Part shown: positions 8,309-16,608 of the stretch, piece after piece
How the letters are laid out: each line of letters begins with the position of its first letter
Position numbering within the stretch: the first letter of the stretch is position 1
Source: Deltaproteobacteria bacterium
Lineage (GTDB): Bacteria; Myxococcota_A; Polyangia; Polyangiales; JADZFZ01
Assembly (NCBI GenBank): GCA_020854145.1
Contig: JADZFZ010000129.1
Span: 1 to 36,238, forward strand
Direction: 5' to 3'
DNA length: 36,238 nucleotides
The notes under the pieces: generated by a model
The model's database searches: none
The model's input: the letters and a program-made list of their open reading frames with translations, nothing else
Told to the model about the DNA's origin: nothing
Program-made: the position numbers and the translations under genes

Positions 8309-10609
8309 TCAGCGTGGCGCAGGGGCGGGCGCGGGCGCAGGTACCGCTCCGCCCGGCTGCGGAGGTTGCGCCGGTGCCGCGCCCAGGATCTCGATGCGGA
8401 GCTCGGTCGTCTTGCCGGCCGAGACCTCGAAGCTCTGGGCGACGCCGCGCCCGTCCGGCGTCGTGACGCGCACGCGGTGCGTGCCGGCCGCCAGGGGATC
8501 GAGACGAGCGGAGCCGCGTCCGACGCGTCGGCCGTCCACCTCGAGATCGGCGTCGAGCGGCGTGACCAGGATCACCGCGCGGCCCACGTTGGGTGGGGCG
8601 AAGAGCTTCGGGGTCAGGAACACCACGACCGCGCCGATGACGATGCCGATGGTCACGAAGATCGCGGTGCGGAGCGCCGCCACGGCGCCGCTCTTCGGCT
8701 CGGCGCGATCCATGGGCGCGGTCAGGCGCTGGGTCGAGCGGCGGCTGCTCGGCGCGATCGAGGGCGGCGGTGGCGGCGGCAGATCGGGGATCGGCATCGC
8801 CGCCTCGGGCGCCGACGAGGTCGGGATCGCCGGGACATCCGCGCGTCGCTCGGAGGACTCGAGCTTGCCGGCGAGCTGGGCTTTGAGCTCGTCGAGGTTC
8901 CGCGCGAGCTTGGGGCGGCCCGCGCGCGTCGGCGGATCGTCGGCCGGATACCCCGGGGGGATCGCGTCCTCGCCCGTCGTGCCGAGGAGGCCGGGCCGCT
9001 CCGGTATCGTGTGAGCGCGGCTCGGTCGATCGGCCTCGGCGTCGGTGATGCGGGGAGCCTCGAAGCCTCCGAGGGGCATGCCGCCGAAGCCGCTCGGGGG
9101 CGCATGGAGGCCTCCTGCGGGGGCGCCCGCGCGGGCGCTGCCGGACATCGTGATCTCGGGCATGGGCAGATCCCCGGCGAGATCGGCCGAGATCTCGATC
9201 GTGGGGATCGGGTTGCCCATGGCGCTCGGGCTCGGGCTTCGCGCGGCAGGGACTCCCGGAAACGGTGTCGGCGGCGGGTGGGTGCCGATCAACGGCAAGG
9301 TCGAGCGCGGTGCCGCCGGCGACCCGCTCTGTGGGGTGAACGTCGCCGCAGGGCGCACGCCTCCGCTCGGCGTTCCTCCGTACGCGGACGTGCCCTCGCC
9401 CGGAGAGAGGCGATCGGTGTGGATGTGCGGCGTCGTCTCGTAACGTGCCGAGGGTGCGAGCGCGCTGCCTGCTTGCGCGTACGAGGTGGTCGGTCGCGGC
9501 TTGGACGGGATGTCCGCCCGAGACGGCTCTCCACGGAGCTCGTCCAGATCGGCGACGGACGTCGCGGCGTGGGTCATCCACGGCTCTTCGGTCGAGATCG
9601 GCTCCGGAGCCGGCAGCGGGGCGCTCCCGCGCTTGAGCTGGTTCAGGACGCCGCGGCGGCGATCGATCGTCGAGCCCACGAGCTTACGGACGAACGCGCC
9701 GACGTCTGCGACGTTCGCTCCGCCCGCGGCGAACGCGGCTTCGTCGAGCGCGTCGGCCATCTCGCCGGCCGTCTGCCAACGATCCTCTTTCTTGCGAATG
9801 AGCGCACGACGCACGATCGAATCCAGACGCGCGGGCACGTCGGGACGGATGCGCTGCAGCGGCGGGATGGGCTTGGAGGTGACGGCGTGCAACGAGGCGA
9901 GCGAGTGATCCGCGGCGAAGAGGCGTTCGCCGGTGAGGAACTCCCACGCGCACACGCCGAGCGAGAACACGTCGCTTCGCGGATCGACCGGCTCGCCTCG
10001 CGCCTGCTCGGGGGAGAGGTATGCGTATTTGCCTTTTACGACACCGGCCTGCGTCTGCTCGAGGGCCGTGGCTGCTTTCGCAATCCCGAAGTCGAGCAGC
10101 TTCGTGACACCCTCGGAGGTGACGAAGATGTTCTGCGGAGACACGTCCCGATGCACGATGTGCAGCAGCGCGCCCGTCGTGTCGGCGAGGTTGTGCGCGT
10201 AATGCAGACCACGTGCGGCCTCTGCGAGGATGCGCGCCGCGACCCCGCACGGCACGCGGACGCCGCCTTTCTCGCAGGCGCGTGCCAGCGCGCCGAGGGT
10301 CTCGCCGAGCAGGTACTCCATCGCGAGGAACACCTGGCCGTCGTGCTCGCCGATCTCGTAGACGTGCACGATGTTCGGGTGGTCGAGCAGGACGGCGAGG
10401 CCCGCTTCCTGATGGAGCATCTTGACGAACTGGCGGTCCTCCGCGAGCTCCGGGCGAACGCATTTGATCGCCACGGCTTCCGCGAGACCGGAGGGCCCCC
10501 GGTGCAGGCCGAGGTAGATCTCGGCCATGCCGCCACCCGCGATCCGCCGGGCGACCTCGTATTTGCCGAGGAAGACCGATCCGCCGCTCGGATCGGAGGC
10601 GCTCTTCAT
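8309..10609 (-). CDS. Serine/threonine protein kinase with transmembrane segment and PEGA domain
   Basis: 766 residues. The Hanks-type kinase domain occupies about 16-290: glycine loop IAGGGMAE, Lys49, Glu68, catalytic loop HRDVSPQN with Asp155 and Asn160, DFG at 173-175, and YLSPEQA in place of APE. A long Pro/Ala/Thr-rich cytoplasmic linker (about 330-640) follows, then one membrane helix (about 645-665) and an extracytoplasmic PEGA domain (VTPLDADLEVDGRRVG...GTHRVRV) and a Pro/Ala tail. PEGA domains bind envelope components or partners, so this is a likely envelope sensor. ATG at 10609 chosen; an in-frame GTG four codons upstream is possible. It ends two bases from the convergent amylase stop. 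Confidence 0.9.
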   Translation of the reverse strand: MKSASDPSGGSVFLGKYEVARRIAGGGMAEIYLGLHRGPSGLAEAVAIKCVRPELAEDRQFVKMLHQEAGLAVLLDHPNIVHVYEIGEHDGQVFLAMEYLLGETLGALARACEKGGVRVPCGVAARILAEAARGLHYAHNLADTTGALLHIVHRDVSPQNIFVTSEGVTKLLDFGIAKAATALEQTQAGVVKGKYAYLSPEQARGEPVDPRSDVFSLGVCAWEFLTGERLFAADHSLASLHAVTSKPIPPLQRIRPDVPARLDSIVRRALIRKKEDRWQTAGEMADALDEAAFAAGGANVADVGAFVRKLVGSTIDRRRGVLNQLKRGSAPLPAPEPISTEEPWMTHAATSVADLDELRGEPSRADIPSKPRPTTSYAQAGSALAPSARYETTPHIHTDRLSPGEGTSAYGGTPSGGVRPAATFTPQSGSPAAPRSTLPLIGTHPPPTPFPGVPAARSPSPSAMGNPIPTIEISADLAGDLPMPEITMSGSARAGAPAGGLHAPPSGFGGMPLGGFEAPRITDAEADRPSRAHTIPERPGLLGTTGEDAIPPGYPADDPPTRAGRPKLARNLDELKAQLAGKLESSERRADVPAIPTSSAPEAAMPIPDLPPPPPPSIAPSSRRSTQRLTAPMDRAEPKSGAVAALRTAIFVTIGIVIGAVVVFLTPKLFAPPNVGRAVILVTPLDADLEVDGRRVGRGSARLDPLAAGTHRVRVTTPDGRGVAQSFEVSAGKTTELRIEILGAAPAQPPQPGGAVPAPAPAPAPR

Positions 10610-10689
10610 CGAGGGGTCCACGCCTGTGCCGAGGATATCGCATCCCCCGCCGAGCCCCGACAAGACTGCGCGCAAGCCAGGATGACGGC

Positions 10690-11901
10690 GTGTCCCAACT
10701 CGCGGAGGTCCGCGGTGGCCGGGCTCCGATGACACCGGCGATTCGGATCGGCTTCTACGTCGTCTACGGGATCCTCGCCGCGGCGATCGGGATTCGTCTC
10801 GTGCTGCGCTGGCGCGAGGCCACCGATCGCCGGTTCGACGTCGGTGACCGCAGGCTGGTCGGCGCGAGCGTCTTCTACCTGCTCGTGCCCGTGACCATCG
10901 CCCTGCACGAGGCGGGGCACGCGGTCGCCGTGGTGGCGCTCGGAGGTCGTGTCACCGCCGTCGAGTACATGCTGCTCTGGGGCGAGGTCGCCTACGAGGG
11001 CCCGTTCGGCGTGTGGTCCGAATGGCTGATCGCGCTCGCGGGAAACGTCGTCAGCGTGGCGCTCGCGCTCGCCATCATCGCTTGGACGGTGCGGCGACCG
11101 GGACGCGCGGCGTGGAACTACGCGCGGCTGGAGCTCGCGCGCATCTCGCTCCTCTTGGTGCTCGTGCTCTACCCGCTCTTCTGCCTCGTCGGTTTCCCGG
11201 GCGACTGGACGCGGCTCTACGCGCCCGCGACCTGGCCCGCGGGCTTGCCGTTGCTCGTCCTGCACGTCGGCGCGATCGTCTGGGCCCTCCGCGAGTGGCG
11301 AGGCACGCTCGCGCCGCGCCGGGCCTCGCCCCAGGGAGGTCGGTGGAAGCAGCGTTACCGCATGCTCGCATCGCCGGTGCGCGACGCCCTCGACGCGGCC
11401 CGAGGTCGTCTCGACCAGAACCCGGGCGACGCGGCCGCGTTGCTGTCTCTCGGCTCGGCGTACCTCGCGGCGGGCGCGAGCGCCGAAGCCCTCGATCCGC
11501 TGAGGCGTGCGGCCGAGGCCTCTCCGGACGACGCGCGACCGAGCTTTCTCCTCGGCCTCGCGGAGCTCGATCGCGGCTTGTTCCCGCAGGCGATCGAGAC
11601 GTTGTGCTCGGCGGGGCGGGCGGCCGAGTCGACGCCGATGTTGTCGCACGAGATCGTGCTCGCGCTCGCCACGGCGCGGCTGCGCGCAGGCTTCGCGGCA
11701 GATGCGCTCGAGACGGCGGACGTCGCGCGAGAGGAACGCGCCGACGATCCACGCGCGCTGCTCGTGTGGTGCGATGCCGCCGTGGCGGTGGGCCGCGCTG
11801 CCGACGCGACCGCCGAGCTCGAGCGCGCGCTCCCCCGCGCATCGGGCGCCCTCGCGATCGCCATCCGCGAGCGTCTCGAGCTCATCCGGAAGAGAGCGTG
11901 A
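10690..11901 (+). CDS. M50-family (site-2 protease-like) membrane metallopeptidase fused to TPR repeats
   Basis: 403 residues. The N-terminal half has several membrane helices and the zinc-binding HEAGH motif at 73-77 (ALHEAGHAVAV), as in S2P/M50 intramembrane proteases; a later LAGN segment may supply the family's conserved Asn, but the usual LDG third-ligand motif is not obvious. From about residue 220 the protein becomes soluble TPR-like repeats (AALLSLGSAYLAAG..EALDPLRRA). A TPR tail on an M50 protease suggests partner-controlled cleavage. GTG at 10690 has an AGGA about 8 bases upstream; the ATG at 10729 is the alternative start. It is divergent from the PEGA kinase (80-base gap) and convergent with the small lipoprotein gene (4-base gap). 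Confidence 0.8.
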   Translation: MSQLAEVRGGRAPMTPAIRIGFYVVYGILAAAIGIRLVLRWREATDRRFDVGDRRLVGASVFYLLVPVTIALHEAGHAVAVVALGGRVTAVEYMLLWGEVAYEGPFGVWSEWLIALAGNVVSVALALAIIAWTVRRPGRAAWNYARLELARISLLLVLVLYPLFCLVGFPGDWTRLYAPATWPAGLPLLVLHVGAIVWALREWRGTLAPRRASPQGGRWKQRYRMLASPVRDALDAARGRLDQNPGDAAALLSLGSAYLAAGASAEALDPLRRAAEASPDDARPSFLLGLAELDRGLFPQAIETLCSAGRAAESTPMLSHEIVLALATARLRAGFAADALETADVAREERADDPRALLVWCDAAVAVGRAADATAELERALPRASGALAIAIRERLELIRKRA

Positions 11902-11905
11902 GGGC

Positions 11906-12349
11906 TCAGCGGCCGGCGTCGCGGCGTCGATCGGCGGGGGCCGGGATGGGCGGCACGTCGAGCACGATGCGCCAGCCGGCCTCCTCGCGGACGACGGGAA
12001 CACGGGCCACGCGACCGTCCTGCCCCGTCAACACGACCACGCCGGACGTCCCGTTCACCTCGGCGCGCATCCGCACGCCCGGGCGAAAGCGAAGGCGCAG
12101 CCGGCCCGCGACGAGCATCGCCTCGGGAGCGAAGTCCCGGCCCGCGAGCTCGCCCGCACGCCGCGCCCGCGCGTAGAGCGCACGTCGCGCAGGCCTGGCG
12201 AGCAGTCGGTAGGCCCGCGCTTGCGCGCTCGGGTCGGCGGCGGTCTCGCGCATCGCGGTGAGGAAGAGCTCGACCGCTCCCTCGGGCGTCTGGTCCGTCG
12301 GATCGGACGAGCAACCGACGAGGAGCGCGACGAGCGCGATCGCCTTCAG
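11906..12349 (-). CDS. Small lipoprotein, NTF2/DUF4878-like
   Basis: 147 residues beginning KAIALVALLVGCSS, a short lipoprotein signal with lipobox LVGC. The mature part starts TPEGAVELFLTAM and ends with a strand-rich REEAGWRIVLDVPPIP, the layout of small periplasmic NTF2-fold lipoproteins. No ATG, GTG or TTG exists in frame before the signal peptide, so the start appears to be CTG at 12347-12349, directly behind a purine-rich GGGAGAGGGGG that is one arm of a strong palindrome (12353-12377). The start is therefore uncertain. The function is unknown; it lies downstream of the cytochrome gene on the same strand. Confidence 0.65.
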   Translation of the reverse strand: MKAIALVALLVGCSSDPTDQTPEGAVELFLTAMRETAADPSAQARAYRLLARPARRALYARARRAGELAGRDFAPEAMLVAGRLRLRFRPGVRMRAEVNGTSGVVVLTGQDGRVARVPVVREEAGWRIVLDVPPIPAPADRRRDAGR

Positions 12350-12352
12350 GCC

Positions 12353-12377
12353 CCCTCTCCCCTGCCGGGGGAGAGGG
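12353..12377. repeat. REP-like palindrome CCCTCTCCCC/GGGGAGAGGG
   Basis: A 10-bp perfect inverted repeat with a 5-base loop (TGCCG). The same core recurs at 29783-29802 and 29905-29933. Read on the minus strand, it overlaps the ribosome-binding region of the small lipoprotein gene, so it could fold over that site. Confidence 0.75.
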
Positions 12378-12438
12378 TCGGGGCGATGGCAGATGCACGG
12401 CACGGCGCGAGCGTGGCACGCCCGTGGCCAAACGCGAG

Positions 12439-14316
12439 CTACAGCGTCTCGACGTAGGCGACGAGCGCGTCGAGGTCCTCGTCGGAGAGGCCGTCGAGCG
12501 TGCCGTGCCCGGTGCCGCGGCTCATGTCGAGCACTTCCCGAAGGGTCGCGGCGCGTCCGTCGTGGAGATAGGGCGCGCCGACGCGCACACCGACGAGCGA
12601 CGGCGTCTGCGCGAGGGTGAGCGTGTCGAGCGAGCCGGGCATCGACACCGAGTGCACTTGGTTGTCCGTGAGCTGGGCACCCGCGTGGCAGCCCGCGCAG
12701 GACGCGGTGCTCTCGAAGAGCTCGCGGCCGCGCGCGACCAGGGTGGTCTCCTCTCGCTGCATGTCGGGCGCCGGGATCGTGTCGATGTACGCCGCGATCG
12801 CGTCGAAGTCGGCGGAGCGGATCGTTCCGTCGCCGCCCATTCCGGCCACGAGGCGGTCGAGGTTGTGGATGGCCGCGATGTCGCCGGCCCAGTGGAAGGG
12901 TGCGGTGCTGAGGATGCCGCCCGCGGTCGTCTGGGTCTGACGGCGGCCGTCCATGAAGATCCACGTGCGGCCGTCGTCGCGGCCCTCGATGTGGCAGGTC
13001 GCGCACGCGATGCCCATCCCGTTGGTCGTGGTCATGCGCGGGTTGACGCTCGAGTAGAAGAGGCTGCGCCCGATCCGCTCCTCTTGGCCGAGCGACGAAG
13101 CGGGAAGCTCGAGCGTGCGGCTGCGACGGATGCCGCCGTTGCCGTTCGACACGAGCTCGAAGAGCTTCCGTCCGAACACCGAGTGGGCGTAGAGGCGCTT
13201 GCCGTCGGGCGAGATCGCGAGACCGCGCAGGCCGACCGCGTCGTCGCCGGTCGCGAGCTCGGCGTAGGACCAACCGCCCTCGGTCGAGGCACGCGTCGAG
13301 CGACGCAGCGGGATGGCCGCAACCGTGCCGCTCGTCTCGCCGGCGACGAAGAGCCACTGACCGCTCGGATCGATCACGCTCGCGCTCGGGCCCGCGAACC
13401 CGGGCTCGACGCTGCCTCCGGGGAAGAACCCGCCCGTCGACGAGACGTTCGGCGTGCCGAACGTGAGCGCGGGCGGCATGCGACGGTCGTCGTCGATGAC
13501 GGTGTCGTCGCCGAGGTCGACGCTGGTGACGCCGTTGGCGACGCGCTGGCCCTGGCTCGTCGAGTAGTACTCGCCGGGGATCGTGCGGGTGATGACCTGA
13601 TCGCTCGCCCAGGCGTGCAGGACGTAGCCTTCGTCCTCGGTGGGGCTCGTCGCGACGGTGCTCGCGCGCATCGGCCGCACATCGACCTGGCCGGTGCGTG
13701 CGCCCGTCCGCGTCGACAGGTCGTATTGCGCCGCGAGCGGTCCCATCGCGCCGGAGATGCGCACCGCGCTCGCTGCGCGCGGAAGCGACACGAGCAAGCT
13801 GCCGTCCGTGTGCACGGCGATGGCGCGCGGCTCGGCAGGGACCGACGTGCGACCCGTCTCGCTGCCGCTCTGGCGATCGATCGACGCGACGCTCATCGTG
13901 GTCGCGCTCGCGACGTAGAGGGTGCGCTCGTCGCGCGAGAGGGCCACGCCCCGGGGCTCGGCGGGCGTCGCGATCCGGCGGAGCACGCGACGGCTCGCGA
14001 GATCGATCTCGGCCACGGCGCGGCTTCCCATCAGGCTCACGTAGGCGCGTCCGTCGGACGACACGGTGACGTGGTCTGGACGGCTGCGCTCGCCGTCGAA
14101 CTCGTCGAGGCGCACGGTGCCGACGACGCTCCACGCTTCGGTGTCGACGAGGACGGCCTCGCCGTTGTCCTCGTCCGCGAGGACGAGCAACGCACCGTCG
14201 CGCGCGATGCCGGTGGTGCCCGAGCCGCTGGTGCCGCCGTCGCCGGACGACGAGCATCCGAGCATCGCCGCGAGGACCGTCACCAGTACCAGTACCGAGC
14301 CCGTCTTGGTCGACAT
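12439..14316 (-). CDS. Beta-propeller/di-haem c-type cytochrome lipoprotein (YncE and cytochrome c peroxidase-like)
   Basis: 625 residues from ATG 14316, which has a strong AGGAGG 6 bases upstream. A lipoprotein signal (VLVTVLAAMLGCSS) is followed by a YVTN/YncE-type propeller (about 45-400: repeated 'VALSRDERTLYVAS' and 'LAISPDGKRLYAH' blades). The C-terminal 200 residues carry two haem c sites, CATCH at 438-442 and CAGCH at 540-544, and resemble the two cytochrome domains of di-haem cytochrome c peroxidase/MauG proteins (SLVGVRVGAPYLHDGRA). It should face the periplasm or outside and do electron transfer or peroxide/cofactor oxidation; the substrate is unknown. Confidence 0.85.
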   Translation of the reverse strand: MSTKTGSVLVLVTVLAAMLGCSSSGDGGTSGSGTTGIARDGALLVLADEDNGEAVLVDTEAWSVVGTVRLDEFDGERSRPDHVTVSSDGRAYVSLMGSRAVAEIDLASRRVLRRIATPAEPRGVALSRDERTLYVASATTMSVASIDRQSGSETGRTSVPAEPRAIAVHTDGSLLVSLPRAASAVRISGAMGPLAAQYDLSTRTGARTGQVDVRPMRASTVATSPTEDEGYVLHAWASDQVITRTIPGEYYSTSQGQRVANGVTSVDLGDDTVIDDDRRMPPALTFGTPNVSSTGGFFPGGSVEPGFAGPSASVIDPSGQWLFVAGETSGTVAAIPLRRSTRASTEGGWSYAELATGDDAVGLRGLAISPDGKRLYAHSVFGRKLFELVSNGNGGIRRSRTLELPASSLGQEERIGRSLFYSSVNPRMTTTNGMGIACATCHIEGRDDGRTWIFMDGRRQTQTTAGGILSTAPFHWAGDIAAIHNLDRLVAGMGGDGTIRSADFDAIAAYIDTIPAPDMQREETTLVARGRELFESTASCAGCHAGAQLTDNQVHSVSMPGSLDTLTLAQTPSLVGVRVGAPYLHDGRAATLREVLDMSRGTGHGTLDGLSDEDLDALVAYVETL

Positions 14317-14406
14317 GCTGCTGCCTCCTGATTCGCGCGTCCCCAGGCGGAGACGAAGAGAGGCGCACCCCCGGTAGGTCGCCCCCGCCGCCTGCCCGAT
14401 CCTGAC

Positions 14407-14435
14407 AGAACAGAATCGGAGTTGCGAGACGTCAA
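14407..14435 (-). promoter_or_regulatory. Candidate promoter of the propeller-cytochrome gene
   Basis: On the minus strand TTGACG (14435-14430), a 17-base spacer and TGTTCT (14412-14407) lie about 90 bases upstream of the ATG. The -10 matches only half the consensus, so this is a weak call. Confidence 0.3.
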
Positions 14436-14511
14436 GCGAGCGATGTGCCACGCGGTGCCGGATCCCGGGTGCACGAAAGCGCCCGGGAAACCGACCCATC
14501 GCGGCCGGGAT

Positions 14512-14529
14512 CGTGCAGCCCGCTGCACG
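14512..14529. repeat. Small inverted repeat between two genes
   Basis: CGTGCAG-cccg-CTGCACG is a 7-bp perfect palindrome with a 4-base loop in the 272-base gap between the SpoIIM-like stop and the cytochrome start. It has no T-run, so it is not an obvious intrinsic terminator. Confidence 0.4.
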
Positions 14530-14588
14530 CACTGTGGCGCGGACGTCACGGGCGCTGCGCGGATCAGCCACGAAGCGTTGCCTCGACG

Positions 14589-15635
14589 CTACACGGGCTT
14601 CGCGTCGGTCGATGTGTGCACGGCGGCTGCCAGGGCCGCGGGCGGCTCCGAGGTGGGCGTCGGGCTGCGTCCAGCGAACAGCAAGAACGCATAGACGCCC
14701 GCACCCACGATCGCGGCGAACACGAGCTTGAGGGCGTACGGGATCACCGGCTCGTGAATCTGGCTGATCGTGCCCTCGATGAGCCCGGCGAGCACGAGGA
14801 TGGGCATCCCGCCGAGCGCGAGGCGGACGGCTCGCCCGCCGTCGTGCCGGAGCGCATCGACGCGGCGTCGTCGACCGGGGAAGAGGATTCCGCGCGCGAG
14901 GATCAGCCCGGCCGCGCCCGCGATGACGATCTCGGTGATCTCGGGGATCCCGTGCGGGAGGATCCACGCCCAGAAGAACGTGCCCTCGCCGTGCTGGTGG
15001 TACTGGACCGCGAGCGCGCCGAGCGGCAGCCCGTTGGCGAACAGGACGATGCTCGTGCCGAGCCCGGCGGTGATGCCGAGCGCGAAGACCAAGAACGAGA
15101 CCTTGATGTTGTGCGTGAAGAGGAACGTCGAGAAGGCTGCGGCCTTGTCGGCGCGATGCGCCGTGCCTTCGGCTTCTTCGTCGGCGACGCGCTCGGTGGG
15201 CGTGTGGACCTGGTGGTCCTCCGGGATGAGGACGGCCTCGGCGCTCGGGTCGAACGTCTGGCCGGCCGCGCCGACGAGGGAGCCCGCGGCGAACAAGGAC
15301 GCGGAGAGCGCGACGGCTTTCCATTCCTCGCGAAAGAGCCGCGGGAACCCGCGCACGAAGAACTCGAGCACCGCACGGCCGCGTCCTGCGCCGCCTCCGT
15401 AGACGTAGGCGTAGGAGCGCGCGACGAGGCCGTTGAGGTAGTCGACCAGCGAGGCCTCCGCGCCGGCCGTACGCGCTCGGATCAGGTCGCTCGACGCGGC
15501 GCGATAGAGCTTGCCGAAGCGGCGCGCGCCTTCGACCCCGAGGGAGGCGGCTCCGCGTCGCTCGACGTGATCGAGGAGCGTCTCGAGCTCGCGCCACGAG
15601 CCCTCGCGCTCGTGGATGAAGCGATTGACGTCCAC
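14589..15635 (-). CDS. Stage II sporulation protein M-like membrane protein (SpoIIM/DUF95)
   Basis: 348 residues. A soluble N-terminus (about 1-95) opens VDVNRFIHEREGSWRELETLL, the usual beginning of the non-sporulating 'SpoIIM family' proteins (W..LE.L). Several membrane helices follow, with the conserved patterns THNIKVSFLVFALGI and ILPHGIPEITEIVIAGAAG, which are diagnostic of the family. GTG at 15633-15635 has AAGGAA about 7 bases upstream. Relatives next to RDD proteins are common in bacteria that do not form endospores; the role is probably in membrane or vesicle-related transport but is not established. It diverges from the RDD gene with about 43 bases between starts. Confidence 0.88.
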   Translation of the reverse strand: MDVNRFIHEREGSWRELETLLDHVERRGAASLGVEGARRFGKLYRAASSDLIRARTAGAEASLVDYLNGLVARSYAYVYGGGAGRGRAVLEFFVRGFPRLFREEWKAVALSASLFAAGSLVGAAGQTFDPSAEAVLIPEDHQVHTPTERVADEEAEGTAHRADKAAAFSTFLFTHNIKVSFLVFALGITAGLGTSIVLFANGLPLGALAVQYHQHGEGTFFWAWILPHGIPEITEIVIAGAAGLILARGILFPGRRRRVDALRHDGGRAVRLALGGMPILVLAGLIEGTISQIHEPVIPYALKLVFAAIVGAGVYAFLLFAGRSPTPTSEPPAALAAAVHTSTDAKPV

Positions 15636-15678
15636 CGCACGTTCCTTTAGCAGAGACCGGGTGACCGCGAGCCTCTCG

Positions 15679-16608
15679 ATGCAGACGTCCTCGCGTGCCG
15701 CGGGCCCGACCGACGACGGCGCCCGCGAGCTCCCCATCCCGGGCGAGAGGGTCGCGGTGGGCGGGGACCGACCCGAAGCCGTCGTGCGCGACGTCTGCAC
15801 CATCCGTACGCCGGAGAACGTCGAGTTCGAGTTCGAGCTCGCGGATCTGCCCACGCGCGCGATGGCGTGGCTCGTCGACATCCTCGTGATGATCGGCGCG
15901 GTCGTGACGCTCGCGACGCTCGTGTCGTACGTGGGCTTCGCGGTCGGGGAGCTCGGCACGGCGCTCGTGCTGCTCTTCATGTTCCTCGTGCAGTGGTTCT
16001 ACGGGATGGTCGCGGAATGGCGCTTCGCCGGCCGCACCATAGGCAAGGCGGCGCTCGGCCTGCGCGTGATCGACGCGCGCGGGATCCAGATCACGTTCAT
16101 GCAAGCCGCCGTGCGCAACCTCGTCCGCATCGTGGACCTCTTGCCCGGCCTCTACGGCGTCGGAGCGACGACCGCGTTGCTCGATCGGCACGCGCGCCGG
16201 CTCGGCGACATCGCGGCCGGCACGATCGTCGTGCGCGAGCGGCGTGTCCCGGTCCCGTCGCGGATCGTCCCGCAGGCCGAGCGTTACAACACGTTCGTCG
16301 ACGACCCGCGCGTGCGCGCCGTGGCCCGGCGGATCTCCGCGGCCGAGCGCGACGCGATGGTGGGCCTCGCCTTGCGGCGCGACGAGCTGCCTCTCTCGGT
16401 GCGGTCGGAGCTCTTCGCGCGTCTGGCCGCGCACCTCGCGAAGAAGCTCGCTCTGCCGCGACCGTCCACGTTCAGCGACGAGAAGTACGTGCTCAACCTG
16501 ACCGCAGTCGCGCTCGGCGCCGAAGAGCGACGCCGCGAGGGTCGGCCGGGCTTCGCGTCCGCTTCCGTCGCGGAAGGTCCGGCCGGCCACGACAGGGAGC
16601 CCTCGTGA
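15679..16608 (+). CDS. RDD-family membrane protein
   Basis: 309 residues. After a 50-residue soluble lead comes the RDD domain: PTRAMAWLVDILV (the Arg and Asp of the family name), two membrane helices around 75-125, then GRTIGKAALGLRVID and a second helical segment ending RRLGDIAAGTIVVRERR. The C-terminal 100 residues are a soluble helical tail. ATG 15679 is used; GTG 15661 is in frame and possible. RDD proteins are often paired with SpoIIM-like proteins, here divergently, and are thought to be transport-related. The stop overlaps the start of the DHH gene as GTGA. Confidence 0.85.
   Translation: MQTSSRAAGPTDDGARELPIPGERVAVGGDRPEAVVRDVCTIRTPENVEFEFELADLPTRAMAWLVDILVMIGAVVTLATLVSYVGFAVGELGTALVLLFMFLVQWFYGMVAEWRFAGRTIGKAALGLRVIDARGIQITFMQAAVRNLVRIVDLLPGLYGVGATTALLDRHARRLGDIAAGTIVVRERRVPVPSRIVPQAERYNTFVDDPRVRAVARRISAAERDAMVGLALRRDELPLSVRSELFARLAAHLAKKLALPRPSTFSDEKYVLNLTAVALGAEERRREGRPGFASASVAEGPAGHDREPS

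Noticed and set aside
5961..9581. A 1206-codon open frame on the minus strand antisense to the amylase
   Set aside because: Arg-rich low-complexity translation with no domain; the GH13 motifs prove the plus strand is the coding one.
6977..10732. A 1251-codon open frame on the plus strand running from the amylase through the kinase
   Set aside because: It crosses two well-supported genes in another frame/strand and encodes an Arg/Ala-rich, domain-free sequence; a by-product of high GC.
14589..15635. Evidence for endospore formation from the SpoIIM-like gene
   Set aside because: This family is widespread in bacteria without endospores, and no other spore gene is in the window.
14317..16590. 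Upstream extension of the propeller-cytochrome gene to a 1383-codon frame
   Set aside because: The lipoprotein signal and a strong Shine-Dalgarno sequence fix the start at 14316; the extension runs through the SpoIIM-like and RDD genes.
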